This document shows, one piece after another, positions 1 through 13,144 of a stretch of DNA of 64,000 bases. The stretch is from Aradus depressus (taxonomy: Eukaryota > Arthropoda > Insecta > Hemiptera > Aradidae): NCBI GenBank assembly GCA_963662175.1, contig OY759215.1, forward strand, positions 13,381,079-13,445,078, given 5' to 3'. Positions within the stretch are counted from its first letter, which is position 1. Every line of letters starts with the position of its first letter. Under the pieces are notes generated by a model that searched no databases, was not told the DNA's origin, and saw nothing but the letters and a program-made list of their open reading frames with translations. The position numbers and the translations under genes were made by a program.

Positions 1-1243
1 TAGCGTACAATTAAAAAAACATAATAATGAAAAAAATAAAACAATTATTGTGTTTCATGATGAAGTATTATAAAAACATTGTAATGGTTGGTGCCAGTTA
101 TGTTCCTGAGTACGACAGCTAATTGGGCTACCTCCAAAGAAAGTTAGGGAAAATATATATATATATAAACGTACAAAATATGATGAAACTTAAAAAATTA
201 AACAAAAATCTCAGATGACTATTTCTACCTCTGAAATGAAGAATCGGCTATGATGGAAATCTTCACACAAAATAGACAAATGATGAGAAAAATTATAGAT
301 CTGTATTGAAAATGTTATACTACCTCATCTGGGTCAACATTTAATTTACATTCTTGAATATGGATTCAGTTCTCGTAAAATTGTGCTGAAGCCAGTTTTT
401 AACTGTCAATCTATTTGAAATTTATTCATATTTTTTATTTGAAGACTAGAAAGAAATTTATGATAACTTTCTAAGAAAGAGAGAAAAGATTGAAGGTATA
501 TTCGTTGAGAATAACTGTTTTCTTTTTTAAATAAATTATTATTTATCCTTCCTAATATCAAAAAATATATTGGCCATGGAAAGGGTAAAAAGTGGGTCTC
601 TCTCAACATCAAGCAGCTCTACGTAGCTCCATCCCTTCCACGTACATATTCTGTCTTCCCTGCGTTTATTCCTCTGTTGAAGCTTAAATACAAACCCTTG
701 ACTATTATTTTTAGTTCACTTTTATTATTAGAGGACACTATGTTTGCTTTACAAAACATTGAAAGAAATACCTAATTCGTTGAAGTGATCAATTTTAACC
801 TGTTACTGGACATGGTAATATAATCATTTTGTAGTAATAATGTTTTCAAAATAGAGTAACTATATTTAAAAAAAATCCCCCTCCCCCAAAACACCCAAAT
901 TGCCAGTTATTTCTCACGAAAAATATCATTTGAATTGTCAGAACAAATTGTTCTTATTGAAAAGTCTGTGAATAAAGTAAAGAAAAGAATGAGGGAATGT
1001 TATATAGTGTAAGGTGTTGCTTTTTTTTCTATCAGTTAAAATTGTATATATTATTTATAATTTCTATATAATAGTGTATAATTATATACATATATTCAAT
1101 TAATTTGGGGCATTTATTTAAATTTTTTTTAAGAAGGTGACAGTTTTTCACTTTAGTGATTGATAATTATAAAAATAAAATGTATAATTGTACAATTTTT
1201 TATAGTGCTGCTCATTTTTCACTATTTACATATGTTTTAAATA

Positions 1244-1299
<56 letters not shown>

Positions 1300-4200
1300 T
1301 ATATATGTATATATATACTATATATGTATATATATACTATATATATATATAATAAATGTTGTAATTTTCATGAAACATAGTAATTAATAAAATAAATTAA
1401 ATTTGACAGATTATTATTAATATTATTATTGGGTGCTGCTTTTTCGATAAAAGCTCTCCCTAATTTTCTTGTCTATCTGTCAAAAATATTTTTAAAGGAG
1501 GTACTACATCCTATTTTAAAAGCCTTTGTTTAACAGTACAAAACTTCAAAGCAAAAATAACATTATATTTATATAAATATATATTAATTATAAATACATA
1601 TATTAATAATTTTTGATAAGTACAATGATAATTTTTCTTGTATTTTTTTTATTTTTATTTATTTTTTTCAATAAATAAGTATGTATGTTTGCACTGTTTG
1701 TAAATAACCCTTTTTAATATTGTTATTTAGTTATTATGGAATATTGTTATATAGCCTTTTAATTTAACCTTCCTTTTTCTCTTTCTTTCAAAGTTGACTT
1801 TTATTTTATAATTTTTTCATTAACATTTTTCTTGGCGTGAAAGTAATGATTGTAATTTTTTCATCTAATTACTTTTTCTACCTCTGCTCTATTGAAGTAC
1901 AAATGAAATTTAGTTATTATTGAAAAGGAAAGATGTTTAAAAAATGTTATAATTAGGGGAAAAAAAATACTATGTTTATATGTATATTAAAATTTTAAAA
2001 AATAATGAAATATATACATTGTTGGATCTCCCGAACCGTCAATATAATTAGATAGAGGAAGTAATAAAAAATTATAATAGTAATTTCATCAATTAATTAA
2101 TATAATTTTTTTTCCATTGTGAATAGTTTTACACCGGCCAAATTTTAATCTCAACGTAAATTATTAAGAATTTGCTTATTAGAAAACCTCACGTAAATAC
2201 AAATGAATAAGATTATATTCTTATCAAGGATTTCGCGTTGTTAATCCAGCGAACAGTCATTCAAAGGTATGAGAGTTTTATCATGAGACAAATGTATAAA
2301 AAGAAAGATTTCTTCTCTTCAAAGCCTTCCCCAATCACCTTCCAATCCGGTCCTTATTGACATGCTATTTCGCTGGGTTTTTGTATTTATTTTGACACAC
2401 CCAGATTGTGCATCAAATTATTAAATAATTATTGTTCCAACAAATGAATGGTAATGACACAAACAGACTTCTATTATTTACCGGTTTGTTGACATCATTT
2501 TTGGCCACCTTTTTACTAATGTTAGTCACTAACATAGTAATTGTTAAGTTGAAATTCTTTTTTGTTTAATTAAAAAAAAAAATGAAACATATCTTATATT
2601 TTTAATTAGAATAATTTTTGTTGAATTTTTAATGAGACATTTCTCTTTAGTTAATTGAAAGAAAAGTTTTGTTTTTATTTTTCTTTAATATTGATTTTAT
2701 TATTAGCGACAAAATGCATTAGGTATTGTCTCGACACTGCTGCACATTTTAAGAATTATTTTGTAGAGAGGCACTTGGCACTCAACCTAGCACCACATAC
2801 TATTATAAAAAAATATATACTTAATTTTTGTTTAAATATTATATTAACATGTTTATTTGTTTTTCTTTTATTTAAGTGAATATGTATATAAAAGATCATC
2901 ATATATATATTTCTTCTTATTTTACACTCCAGTATTTCCGTTTTTCGTAGCATGTACTCACGAGAATAGTTTTTTTTTTTTTAATTTGTATACAGTACAT
3001 GACTTTGAAGATTTAGAATAATTTATTGCAAAATCACACTTTTGAAAACAATTTCTTAAATATATAAACTATTGTTGTGTTGATAATATACCTTACTCTT
3101 CAAACGAATTTATGTTGCTCAGTGAAGGCTTTATTTGCTAAATTCCAACCAACTCAGGGCACACTTTATTTATTTATTTGGACTAAACTTTTTTATTGTC
3201 TAATGAATAATGTATCTACTGCAGAATTATAATGCAAAAAATCCCCATATAACTCATAAATTAATATAACACATAAAATCATCTCAAGTACATATATATA
3301 TATATATGTGTGTTTTGATCTATATTTTTTTTGTATCCAGCCTTGAATTATTTTTTCAATGACTATTCTCCTGAGTATATAGATTTGTGATATTAAATGT
3401 TTATTTAGAAAAATTCTGCGTAATCAACAACATTTTTTTTAGACAATATGTTTTTATTTATTATATTATTGAGATGTATTTACATATAAGTATATACTTT
3501 TATGTTATTTTTTATTCGTATTTCTTTTAATGTACTATGCATGAAAGAATCACATAAATACCGAATAATGTATGGTTATATGATTAGTTGATTGAAAATT
3601 TTGTCTCTATTATTAATTATATTAGTAGTCGTGATTTGTTTATATATATTATTTGAATTAGTTAATTTTTTTATTATATCGTTCTTAAATTTGTTTTTAT
3701 TAGTGAAAAAAAAACTAAAAAAGAGAAGTTATTAAATATAAAGAAAATAAAAATAAAAAATAATAAAAATAGATAAATTGATTTTTGTTATTATGAATTT
3801 TTTTTGCCTAATTGCGTGTGCATAGTATATAATATCTACACAGTATAAAATGTATTATTTATAATTGTATTATATTATATTTTTCTTTTTATAACAATGT
3901 TCCAAGGTTTAAATGTATTTTTTTTTAATTTATATTATTTTCTCTTTATTAAAATAATATGTAAAGAAAGAAAAAGGAACATGAAACATGGAGAAAAAAA
4001 ATAAAATAAATAATAATAATAATAATACAAAAAATTATGAGTGTTTACAGATGTATTACATCTTACAATTATGCTAAACAATGTTTAGATTATGTTTAGG
4101 TATGAAGAACTATATTTAAGTTAAGGCTTCTTTTCTATACTAGTAATAATCGAAATAATCAATTGATTATTAAATATAATGATTACATTCAAAATGCTGT

Positions 4201-4555
4201 GTTGTTCTTTAAACCCAAAATAATCATTTCCAAGTCCTGAAGATATTCTCGCGATGTGAAGAGGAAAGCGACACCATGAGTGTTCGTCCTGCGTAAAAAT
4301 GGTCGGATCTTCTTTATATATCTTCCATATTACTCTGTTGGTGTTTTGGTGAATGTATGTCGAAAGAAGGAGAGGGGATGGAGGGGTAACTCAGAAACCC
4401 TAAAAACTGTCGATGCAATGTATGTATCGATATTTATATATGAATCCAAAATTTCATAAGGACGACACCTATCAATTATCAGTCGAATTGATCTAAAGAA
4501 AAGGGGGACAGAGGATGAAAACAGAGACTGAAGAAGGAAGTTAGATTATAGGCAA
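1..4555. other. AT-rich non-coding stretch
   Basis: No gene, RNA or recognisable transposon is visible. The sequence is A/T-rich with many homopolymer runs and short TA tracts. Open frames of 65-75 codons in it are low-complexity (Lys, Ile, Tyr, Phe, Asn) and match no family I know. Confidence 0.6.
1245..1352. repeat. TA microsatellite with variant minisatellite tail
   Basis: About 27 uninterrupted TA dinucleotides run to about 1299. They pass into roughly 20-bp units of the form ACTATATATGTATATATAT repeated about three times. Confidence 0.9.
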
Positions 4556-4576
4556 GGACCTGAAAGGTATTAACGT

Positions 4577-4700
4577 TGAATCATCATAGCCCAAGCCCAT
4601 CAAGTACTAGCTGACGGACCCATCGTTGCCTGGCAATACAAGCTTACTAATGGGATACCGACCGTTGCATAGAAGATTCTGTAATAATCAACTGAACAAA
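4577..4700 (+). repeat. Dispersed repeat DR-5, diverged copy
   Basis: Contains GGGATACCGACCGTTGC and then a stretch ending AATCAACTGAACAA. The same order recurs near 5394 and 62557 (GCTGGGGTATCGGCTGTTG, then CCAGCTGAACAATCA). The family is unknown and no coding potential is seen. Confidence 0.4.
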
Positions 4701-5389
4701 TGAATTAATAAAATAAAAATAATAATTTTAATTTTATCCTTGTTTAAAATTCATTAAATAAAGTATATTCTATGAATCATTCAGTGATTTATTAATTCGT
4801 ATCTTATGCGTAACGGTGCGAGCGTGGCCACTGATCTACGGTACGTCGAAACATGAAATTTTAGTATTTTTTTAGGCGATAGAATTATCATGAGGAGCCA
4901 AATAATTTGAATACCTATGATGGGAAATTTGCGAAAATCTGAGGTCGAGTTTTCAACGGAATTTCACATTTCAAGGTTCCGTTTTGTTGTGGCTGTGTAA
5001 GTCTTCTGTTTGTGTGTGATTAGAACTTAGTGAGGGCTCTAAACTCAGGAAGAATTGCAGCAATAAACATGAAATGAAGATGAACTTAGATCTGATTAGT
5101 ATCTGGCTGAAATCAGAAGAAAACTACGACACTTGAATACGCCTAAAGAGCCCAACACTTTACATTCATATATCCAGTAATGCCTGTTTGAAATGTATTT
5201 GAGAGAGGAGAGGGGGGGTTGTTGTTTCAAATAAACAGATTTTTAGAAAAATCAGCAAAATTGTGGTTGGGATAAAAAGTACTGATTTCATCACATATTT
5301 TATTTATTAAAAAGAACAATATCAAGCGTTAATATAAACGAGGTTTTAAAATCGACTTGTAGACTTCAAGAAAAGTCGACGTAAAAATT

Positions 5390-5470
5390 AATACTAGCTG
5401 GGGTTCCGACCGTTGCTCAGCACATACTGGCTGGGGTGTCGACTGTTGCTCAGCACTTACTACAGCTGGG
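5390..5470 (+). repeat. DR-5, two tandem units
   Basis: Two units of about 37 bp follow one another: GCTGGGGTTCCGACCGTTGC then GCTGGGGTGTCGACTGTTGC, each followed by TCAGCAC and a TACT-like end. The same unit occurs singly near 62557. Confidence 0.6.
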
Positions 5471-5939
5471 CGTTTAGTATGATGTCATGAGTGCGCCTCT
5501 TCCAACCCCACCCTCTCTCTATATCTGTTACCTCCAAGAGCCGGTAACGGGAGGAATGGCCTAGGACGAGGTGAACCTACCGGCTGTAGTTCTTAAGTGC
5601 AACTTGGATATTTCTGTAAGAATACGTTTAATCAATTAAATTTTATATTTTGAGCATTTCCTCAATCTTCAACTTAATAATGGCTTTCTGATTGCTACTA
5701 CGCTTAGCGAGTATTTTTCAGAGCCAGCTTTCAGTCACAGCCGACCATCCTCAGTGCTAACTGCACAATTGACTAGTAAAAAATTAAAATTAGTAAAAAA
5801 AATATAAATAAAGGAAATTAAAATTTAACGAGAAAAGTAAAATTCTTTATTTTTTTTAAATATAGAAAAACTTTAATAAAAACGAGAAAAATTAACAAAG
5901 AAAAATTTCATGAAAACACGTCAAATTTTGAAAAAAATT

Positions 5940-6310
5940 AATAACTGGTGTTCCCTCCCCTAGCTGGAATGACAGCATTCTGGGGATTCCCCTGATTAAA
6001 TATTGAATTACTTCTTCCGGTATGTTCTCCCACTCTTGAAGCAAGAAGTTCGACCCCGAAGCGCATGTAACTGCAAAAAGTGGTCATCCCTCTCAGCAGT
6101 TGCCCTCGGACGGCGTTGCCCTCTTCTGCGGGAGTACCTTCCCGTCTTCTGATGTCGGCTCACCGCTCTTGGCACCACGGATTGTGACTGTTGGAGCCGA
6201 TTTGCGATTTCCCTCTGGCTGAACCCCTCCTCACTCAGAACCACCGCCCTGATTGCTTCCTCTTCCCTTAACTCTCTTCTTTGGACCATAGAACAGTTAT
6301 TTACTTTCAC
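5940..6310 (-). pseudogene. Tc1-like transposase, internally deleted relic
   Basis: The frame from 6310 down to 6008 gives 100 residues with a helix-turn-helix of Tc1-type transposases (EEGFSQREIANRLQQSQSVV, then VSRHQKTGRYSRRRGQRRPR, an arginine-rich linker). In intact relatives about 250 more residues follow with the DDE catalytic core. Here the N-terminus runs straight into the family's extreme C-terminus in other frames: EWENIPEEVIQYLIRGIPR, then an ARGGNTSY-like end near 5945. The catalytic domain is therefore missing and the junction near 6040-6050 is frameshifted. No transposase activity is expected; the product could at most bind DNA. Terminal inverted repeats were looked for and not resolved. 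The family call rests on the HTH and C-terminal motifs recognised by eye. Confidence 0.75.
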
Positions 6311-7380
6311 TTATTTTCAAATAAACAAATAAAAAAAAAAAACATTTAGAGAAACGAAAGGAGCTGTAAGAACTGCAATAGACTGGATCACTTGAGTAAA
6401 GAAAAGTTCATTACTTTCTGCTCTTACCAGCCTTGTGAAGAATTTGAACTCTGTGATCCATTTCCTGCAAATATACAACAACCTGGGAGTCTTCCTGCCG
6501 CAGGTGCTCTCTCTATTAAACGAGAACAAGGAGGAGGTTGAACCATGCCAACTATGTGGTGGATCCCGTGATTGGGGACGGGGACAGGACTCCATATCGA
6601 CCATCCCAGCTTATTGTGATTCATGATCTGGGATTATAGCTCTCCGTCTTCATTCGTATTCACAATTCACCCTTCCCTCATCTCAACTCCATCTTGGATC
6701 CATCACTCCTGCTTTTAAATTATACTCTCCCCTTTAACCAACCCCCAAAATCAAAATAAAATACCCCAACAACCTGTTACATCCCCTGAGATCGTGTTTT
6801 GATAGACTTCATCATCGGTTGATGCTAATTTAAAAACTTTTCCCATTATTATTTAATTTTTGAGTCCCATCCTCTTTATTTTACATTTGAAATACATCCT
6901 CAAATAAAAAAGTTTTCAAAGCTCAGGGGATGAAAGTAAGTAAAAGTAATATATAACCAATAGCTTCACGAATAAGTGAAAATATTGGAAAAAGTTCAAT
7001 CAGGTCCCGTATTGAAGGATAAATATGTAGACAGAAATTTTATTTATTTTTTTTATTATAATTTTTTTTTCTTTATAGGGTTTAATTTCTAATTCATGTA
7101 TAATAATTGATTGTCCAATTATAATTGAACTAACACATAGGACAGCTTACAGAATAGATATTATTAGCATGTTTTATCTAGAAACGCCTCAGCGTTGGCC
7201 CCATCAAGTAAATCTCCTATAGCGTGGATAGTTGGGAACTGTGCAGCAACGCTTATCGGCTTATCCGACACATATCCATGTTGTAATCGGTATGTTGCAA
7301 AATGTACTTAGGTCCCGATGTAAAGGAGTCTCAATTTTCTCTCGATTTCGGTCAAAATGTAATCAATCTAAGTTAGCATA
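6311..7380. other. Non-coding stretch, nothing recognised
   Basis: Short overlapping open frames on both strands around 6320-6626 match nothing I recognise. The rest is AT-rich with some CT-rich patches. Confidence 0.4.
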
Positions 7381-7439
7381 TGTGACATCTTCATTTCAAA
7401 TTTCAAGTTCAAAGCTACAATTGTTTCTGAGTTAGAGCA

Positions 7440-7580
7440 CTCCCAAAGTTTCAATCACATTCACATGCACTAAGACAACCACACAGACAGACATCACAAA
7501 AATTGTCAAAACGTATTCAGGAGACCTTGAAACGTAATCGATCTCCGTTTTTTGCACGATTATAATACTTTCTGGGCGGC
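7440..7580 (-). repeat. Dispersed repeat segment (Tcgatct/cgtttcaaggtc module)
   Basis: Read on the minus strand this holds a module (CGTGCAAAAAACGGAGATCG, then ACGTTTCAAGGTCTCCTGAA) that recurs with changes near 4930-4985, 11810-11860, 30240-30305 and 47695-47780. The family is not identified. It often lies beside DR-1 sequence. Confidence 0.45.
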
Positions 7581-8519
7581 TTAAAATTGCACTCCCGTCT
7601 GGTTCGAACGTCAGTGTCTGGGGGAGGTGCTCAGGTGAGAGTAGAACCACCCGGTCTGCGCCTTGTGTAGTGCCCGTGAGAGATTTAAGGCTGTGTCCTT
7701 GTGTCATATGTTTGTGTCGGGGATACAAGGGCCCTTTACCCACGTGAGTATAGACGGTGGGCATGAGTTCAATCCTCCCTTGAGGGGTGCAGGGACAAGA
7801 TGCTCTAACCCCTTCAGGATGGTCGAGGTCAAGCCCCCCAAAACGGATGGAAAAACGTAGTGACTGAGGGATAAGATACCTTCTACTCATTGGGATTGTA
7901 CCCTTACTCGTCCCGGCCCGTCCCCATTTTGGGCCTTAAAGCCAAATCTAGTCCCAGCTATACTGGTGCTCCAGGGATGGTTGCTTCCAAGCGGCTCCCA
8001 CCATCGGGACCGGTATAAGGTCGCTTTCTGGAAGTCAATGTGCTGAAAGCTCATGCTAGATAGTAAAATTGAACAAAGCTCAGACGAAGTCACACTGGCC
8101 GCCGAGGTTTTGTACTCAACAAGTTGCTGTGAATTAACAGGAGAGGTTTCTTGAGGTAGGCCAGCGTACCAACATGAGCCAACCCAACCAACTATACTGT
8201 ACTAAAGATACATGAAAGTAAAGTATATATGAACATATCTTTAACCAGACCGTCTCCACAAATGAGTGTCACCGTGCGGAGAAGAGCTAGGATCTGTCCC
8301 TCCGTGTAGGATACATTCTAAAATACGTATCTAGCCGCCTCCACAGAACTAAAATAGCTTTGAATCATTTTTTCGGCTGAATTTTTTTTTTTTTTTTAAC
8401 ACTTGTAGATGGATACTTGAAGGGGATTCTACCATTACAGAATTACATTATGATTGTAAAGTATCTATGATTACTTTTCCCTTTGGGGACCTTCGAATTT
8501 TGGGTTAAACATATTTTAC

Positions 8520-8960
8520 TTCATCAGCTACAAATGCATAGGGGAAGTTATGCAATAAGGTGTTGAGTTTTCATTGTAACTGCATATTTTCTGACCCCAT
8601 GATTCCAAAAATGAAAAAATCAAATTTCTGCCTGTCTAAGTGTATGTCATTGAACGTGATAACTCCCCGTATCTAGTCGAAATTGTATTCAGAACCTCAT
8701 AAACCTATCGACTTTCGGCCACATAAGCCGAAGGGGATATTGGTGGAGAGGAATAACAGAAATTGCCGTTGTAATGAATGTATCGACACAAAATTTTCTC
8801 AGATGAAGGGGAGGGAAGGACCAGACTGGGGCTGAACTCACAAACCCCAATAATTGCCAAGTAATGAATCTACCAATACAAAAATTTAGCATGAGCATTT
8901 AAAAGCCCCTATGTAAGACAAATATTGAATTTTGGTCCAAACTCTCGATTGGCTTTGGAG
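8520..8960. repeat. Dispersed repeat DR-1
   Basis: Member of a common family in this window. Shared signatures are an imperfect palindrome around ACTTCCCC-AGCTATA-AGTATAGGGGAAGT, a segment like GAACACGATAACTCCC, and one like TGTATCGACACGAAATTTCAT. Signatures appear in both orientations within a copy, suggesting a foldback structure. It is non-coding. Confidence 0.5.
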
Positions 8961-9956
8961 GGAGAGCGAAAACATAATTGATTAGCATTAGTAGACGATA
9001 TGACCTCATAGTTATGAGTCACAACAGCAAGCAATAATAACTCAATTTCGTTCTCACCTGAATTATTAGACTAATTTGTTAAAATCCACAGGGAAAAGGG
9101 CTTGTGAATTTATGACTGTGAAACCAATAGCAGAAAGCTTGAGTTTTAAATGAATGACAATTTTGATCGGAACACAGAGCACAATGGTTGGGGGGGTTCG
9201 TGACGTCACTACCATATGTGACCAGTTTTAATATCCATGTCGTCATCATTAGCGACAGGGGCTGCTGGTGTTATGAAAAATAACTCAGGGCCACCCACCC
9301 TCCTCCACGCAGCCATTAAACTAATGCTCTGAATTTGTACTCTGAATTTCTTCACTTTTTTAATATCCCCCATGAAAAATGGTAAAGGATTATTGGAGTC
9401 AGAAATGAACTGGCTGGGTATTTGGCTCTTCTAAATTCAATTTTTTTTTTTTTTCATTTCGTTTATTCGTTTTGTTTCAACAAATTTTCATCGTTGACCC
9501 TACGTATCTATACACTCAACAACACATGTGAAGTGAAAAATTTTCAATTAGATTTCTCAGTTATTTTCATCATATTCAATTAGACCAGTATGTGTCAGGT
9601 ACACATGTTTCGAAAGTGAACTTTCATAAAGGGAAAATAAATCGGGAGGAATTTTTAATAATGTTCTATTCAGCAAAAACAGAGAAGTGTTCACATTAAT
9701 TTTTATTGCAATCTACTTTGACGGGGAAAAAAAAATCCAATGTTGCTGACAAGTGACTGTAGTAGTTCTCATAGTCTCAAACACTTTTAAGGACTTTTAG
9801 ACATATACACAACAACAGCGCAGTAGATACCCAATAACAGACTAAGGGTGGTTAGGTGTGGTTGCATAACCTAAAGATAATGATTGTTCCTGATACATCT
9901 GGAAGAATGAATGATTTTTGTCCATCTGCCCTGATGAAGGAGGCAAATGCTAGCAA

Positions 9957-10095
9957 GTAGGAATGGGCCGTTCCAAGTGGAACGGAACTAGGAACAAGTT
10001 GTTGTCGGAACGTTCAAAACCCTTTCTTGTTCCAAACAACGTTCGAATCGCTTCTAGCCTCCTTACGTTCCGACTTGGGTTCCAAGGTCCGATAA
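9957..10095 (+). repeat. Cluster of GGAAC/GTTCC pentamers, possible hAT-type end
   Basis: Begins TAGGAATGGGCCGTTCC and holds about ten copies of GGAAC or its complement in about 130 bases, including the palindrome CGTTCCAAGTGGAACG. hAT transposon ends often start like this and carry short subterminal motifs in both orientations. No partner end was found, so the call is tentative. Confidence 0.3.
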
Positions 10096-10610
10096 CGGAA
10101 AAAATATCTACATTTCACCAGCTTTCCAATAAATATAAATATCATGGAGTTTCTTTTTTGTTTTGTCTAAGAAAATGCGAAAAAAAAAATGTAAAAACAA
10201 CGAAATGCAAAACTGTGACAAAAATACCCTAAGATTAGCTAACATTGCCTCTATTTTTTCTCATAAATCAAAGTTTATTACTGTTGTTAAAATGGTGGGG
10301 TTGGGAATGATAAAAAAAAATTATATGAAAAATAGGATTTAATTAACGAAAAAAATATTTTTCTAGCATTAAAATGTATAATGAATTAAATTTAAATAAC
10401 ACTTGTTTCCCTTATAGGAAATTTAATGCTGTTTCGAATAGTGTAATTGAATTTGATATTATGAGGAATACGTTTTGAGATATGATCGATTTTATGAGAA
10501 AAAGTAGGAAAATTGAAAATGTTTCGAAATCAAGAATAACTTTTAAAGGTGAACGAATCGGACCATGGTTTATTAGAACCTTTTTTGTTCCAAATGAAGT
10601 GAAGAACCAT

Positions 10611-10700
10611 ATCCCGAAGTATTTCCAGAGGCTTCTGACACACCCTGCAGGAGGGAAGGTTGGGGGCTCGAATCCAGCCCGTGCCACTAGCTTTTTTTTT
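10611..10700 (+). repeat. Possible tRNA-like relic ending in a T run
   Basis: GGGCTCGAATCCAGCCC at about 10665-10682 forms a 5-bp stem with a 7-base loop like a tRNA T-arm and B box. A run of nine T (10691-10699) follows, as in a Pol III terminator. No D-arm or acceptor partner is convincing, so this may be a SINE remnant. Confidence 0.3.
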
Positions 10701-13080
10701 TGACCTGTGAACATCTTACACCCCAACATAACCTCTCAACATCACGGTGGAGCACAAGTGAGGTTATCCGTGTCATGTTATGTAATAAATTTGCTATCCG
10801 CACCCCACTCTAACTACTATCACGCAGGATCTAGTAAACTTCCCTACGTGGTTATCCAAGTAAAGTTATAACCGTTTAAAAAAAAAAATAATAAAAACAT
10901 GGATATCGTTTGACATAAATAATCAATAATTCTAATCGACTTAGAGAACTTTCATATACACATAATGCCAGTAGGAAATGAAGTTTAGAGGATGGAGGCG
11001 GAGGGAGAGTGATCTGTAAAAAAGTGGTTGGTATAAGGAAGCTTCTCCTTTCTAAAACTACCTTTTGTCTTCTATGTATTCATTCGTCAGAATTTTAGGT
11101 ACTCTAGAATACGTTTATAGCATTGGTGAAGAATAATTTACAGAGTAATAAGTGCAATGTACGAGAAAATTGTGTATCTCTAAATGGGTCTTCCTGAATT
11201 TTGAATTAATTTTGTCGTAGAGCCCCAATTAAAATATAGTCTAAAACCCACTCTCACCAATAAATAATTTACAATTTTAACAATATTTTTCTGAGATAGC
11301 TCATCTTCTTCCAATGGATGTTGCACTTCATGAAAAATTCACTCCTTCATCGCAGAAATGAGGTTAGCTCGAAGATGGCAGGTTAACGAAGGAGTTAACA
11401 CTATCCAACCCGAAGGGAGCACAGGTTAACAGGAGTGTTAGCGCTCCACCCTGGGGGAGCTTAAATTAATTCTAGCTTCAGATGAAGGGTTCGAGATGCC
11501 ACTAAACAATTTAAAATTTATATAGGTTTGATTAAAACCATTAGTTTCCCTTTGTATGGCGAAAAATATATTATAATACCACCCTAAAGTGTTCTTGATG
11601 GCATGTTACATTTTTCAATTTTAATCAGCAACCTCAATGGACTTGCATAATTATTTAATTGAATGCACCATACATAATGCTGCTTCCAAGTCAATATATT
11701 CAACTATTTTGATGCGCCATTACTATATATTTGTATGTAATAATACATTTGCACATTTATTTTTCTTAATTTTCACTTGTTTATTCCTATAGTCTAAGAA
11801 TGTATTGTACATCCGAGATCGAGTTTTCAACAAATTTTCCCATTTTAAGGTCCACTGAATATGTTTCGACCATTTTCGCGATGATGCCAGCCTGTGTGTG
11901 TGTTTGTTATTGGAACTGTGTGAGCGCCCTAATGCAGAAACGATTGAAGTTGTGAATTTTGCCAAAATTAACCGAAAGATAAAACTATTTACTTGGGGCC
12001 CTAAGTACATTTTACGAAGTACAGATTATACTTATGACCTAAATAAAAATTGTTTGAAATAAAAGTTGTAGAGAAAACTTAATGGCACATTTTATATGCA
12101 TTGCTTATTTTTGAAAATCCCTCGCATTGCGACGTAGGTACATGCCGAAAACTAATTTTGTTCGACGTTTGCTTGATTTACTCGAAAATGGTTAGTCCTA
12201 TCGAAAAATGTATTCCTACCAAAAAAGTTTGTTTTGGCCTACATTTGTTGTGGCCATGGTGAGTAGATAATCCGTGAATTTTACCCCCACTCTCTGGACC
12301 AACTAGGTTCTGAGACCAGTTCGGCCCTAGCAGCCAGCTCTTGTGTATGTTGTTCGAATTCCAAAGTCAGCTCGTGTGGTTAGGCTCAAGAGTTTTTGTG
12401 CAACTCAGTGTGTGAAAATATATGTGGTACTTCGCTTCTTATGTAGTTTCCATCGTGGGAAACCGTTCATAATGTGTTAATTACGTTTCTCAGTTTATGT
12501 TTACTTATAGACAAACCGAGCAGTCAAGCCCTGTTCAATTTAATATAAGCCTGGCCAGGCAATATATATTAATTCCATATCAGTGTTTCCCCCTTTATTA
12601 TGTAACTTATAGATGTGACTAAATCCAATATCAAGAGTTACACCTATCCATGAGTACATAATAGTGTTTAAGAAATATTAACAGAAACACAGTTTTCATT
12701 ATTTTATGTTAAAGTTAGTTTATCCATGAACTAGCACCTATCGAATACAGTCCTCTCAGTGTGTGCCATGTTTACGAGTGTTGTGCGTAGACAAAGTTGC
12801 TTATTAAATTTCCATTAAGCAGTATGTCCTCTTTTATTAATGATAAATTGTAACGCATAGCAACGAATTTTAAAATATATTTTATTATCGGTAGTGTTTT
12901 ATTGAAAATAATGAAAATAAAGAAAAAAATGAAATATATGTGATGTGGCTTTTATACTGGCATTCCTGGGTATATGAAAGTCATTATCAGAACTAGGCTG
13001 TAGCTGTACAAAGATAGTTTTACAGTGATTAATAGAGTCGACAGTATCTTTTCAATGTAGAAGGAAATCGAGGTTTTGTC
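10700..13080. other. Non-coding stretch
   Basis: No gene seen. It holds one copy of the module described at 7440-7580 (around 11805-11860) and otherwise AT-rich sequence. A 95-codon minus frame at 11723-12010 overlaps that repeat and matches no family. Confidence 0.4.
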
Positions 13081-13103
13081 GTGTAAAAAAAAATGCAAAA
13101 TTT

Positions 13104-13144
13104 GGCCAACGTTTCGAAAACTATTTATTTTCTTCTTCAAGGCG
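13104..13144 (-). ncRNA. Hammerhead-ribozyme-like motif, C3 changed
   Basis: Minus strand, 5' to 3': GCC (stem I), UUGAAGA (core; canonical CUGANGA has C first), one extra A, GAAAA...UUUUC (stem II, 5 bp), GAA, ACGU (self-complementary stem III), U (cleavage base) and GGC (stem I partner). All pairings fit. The C-to-U change at the first core base should abolish catalysis, so this reads as a fossil. Confidence 0.4.

Noticed and set aside
1156..1380. 74-codon frame rich in Tyr-Ile
   Set aside because: It is translation of a TA microsatellite.
7432..7890. 152-codon minus frame
   Set aside because: No recognised motif. Its C-terminal part overlaps a dispersed repeat and there are no supporting splice or codon signals.
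9925..9960. Hammerhead-like motif (CCTGATGAAGGAGGCAAATGC)
   Set aside because: GAAA is absent (CAAG) and the stem I arms do not pair next to the core.
10412..10729. 105-codon minus frame containing ARAGFEPPTF
   Set aside because: This peptide is what a tRNA-like B box yields when translated; the rest matches nothing, so it is a repeat rather than a gene.
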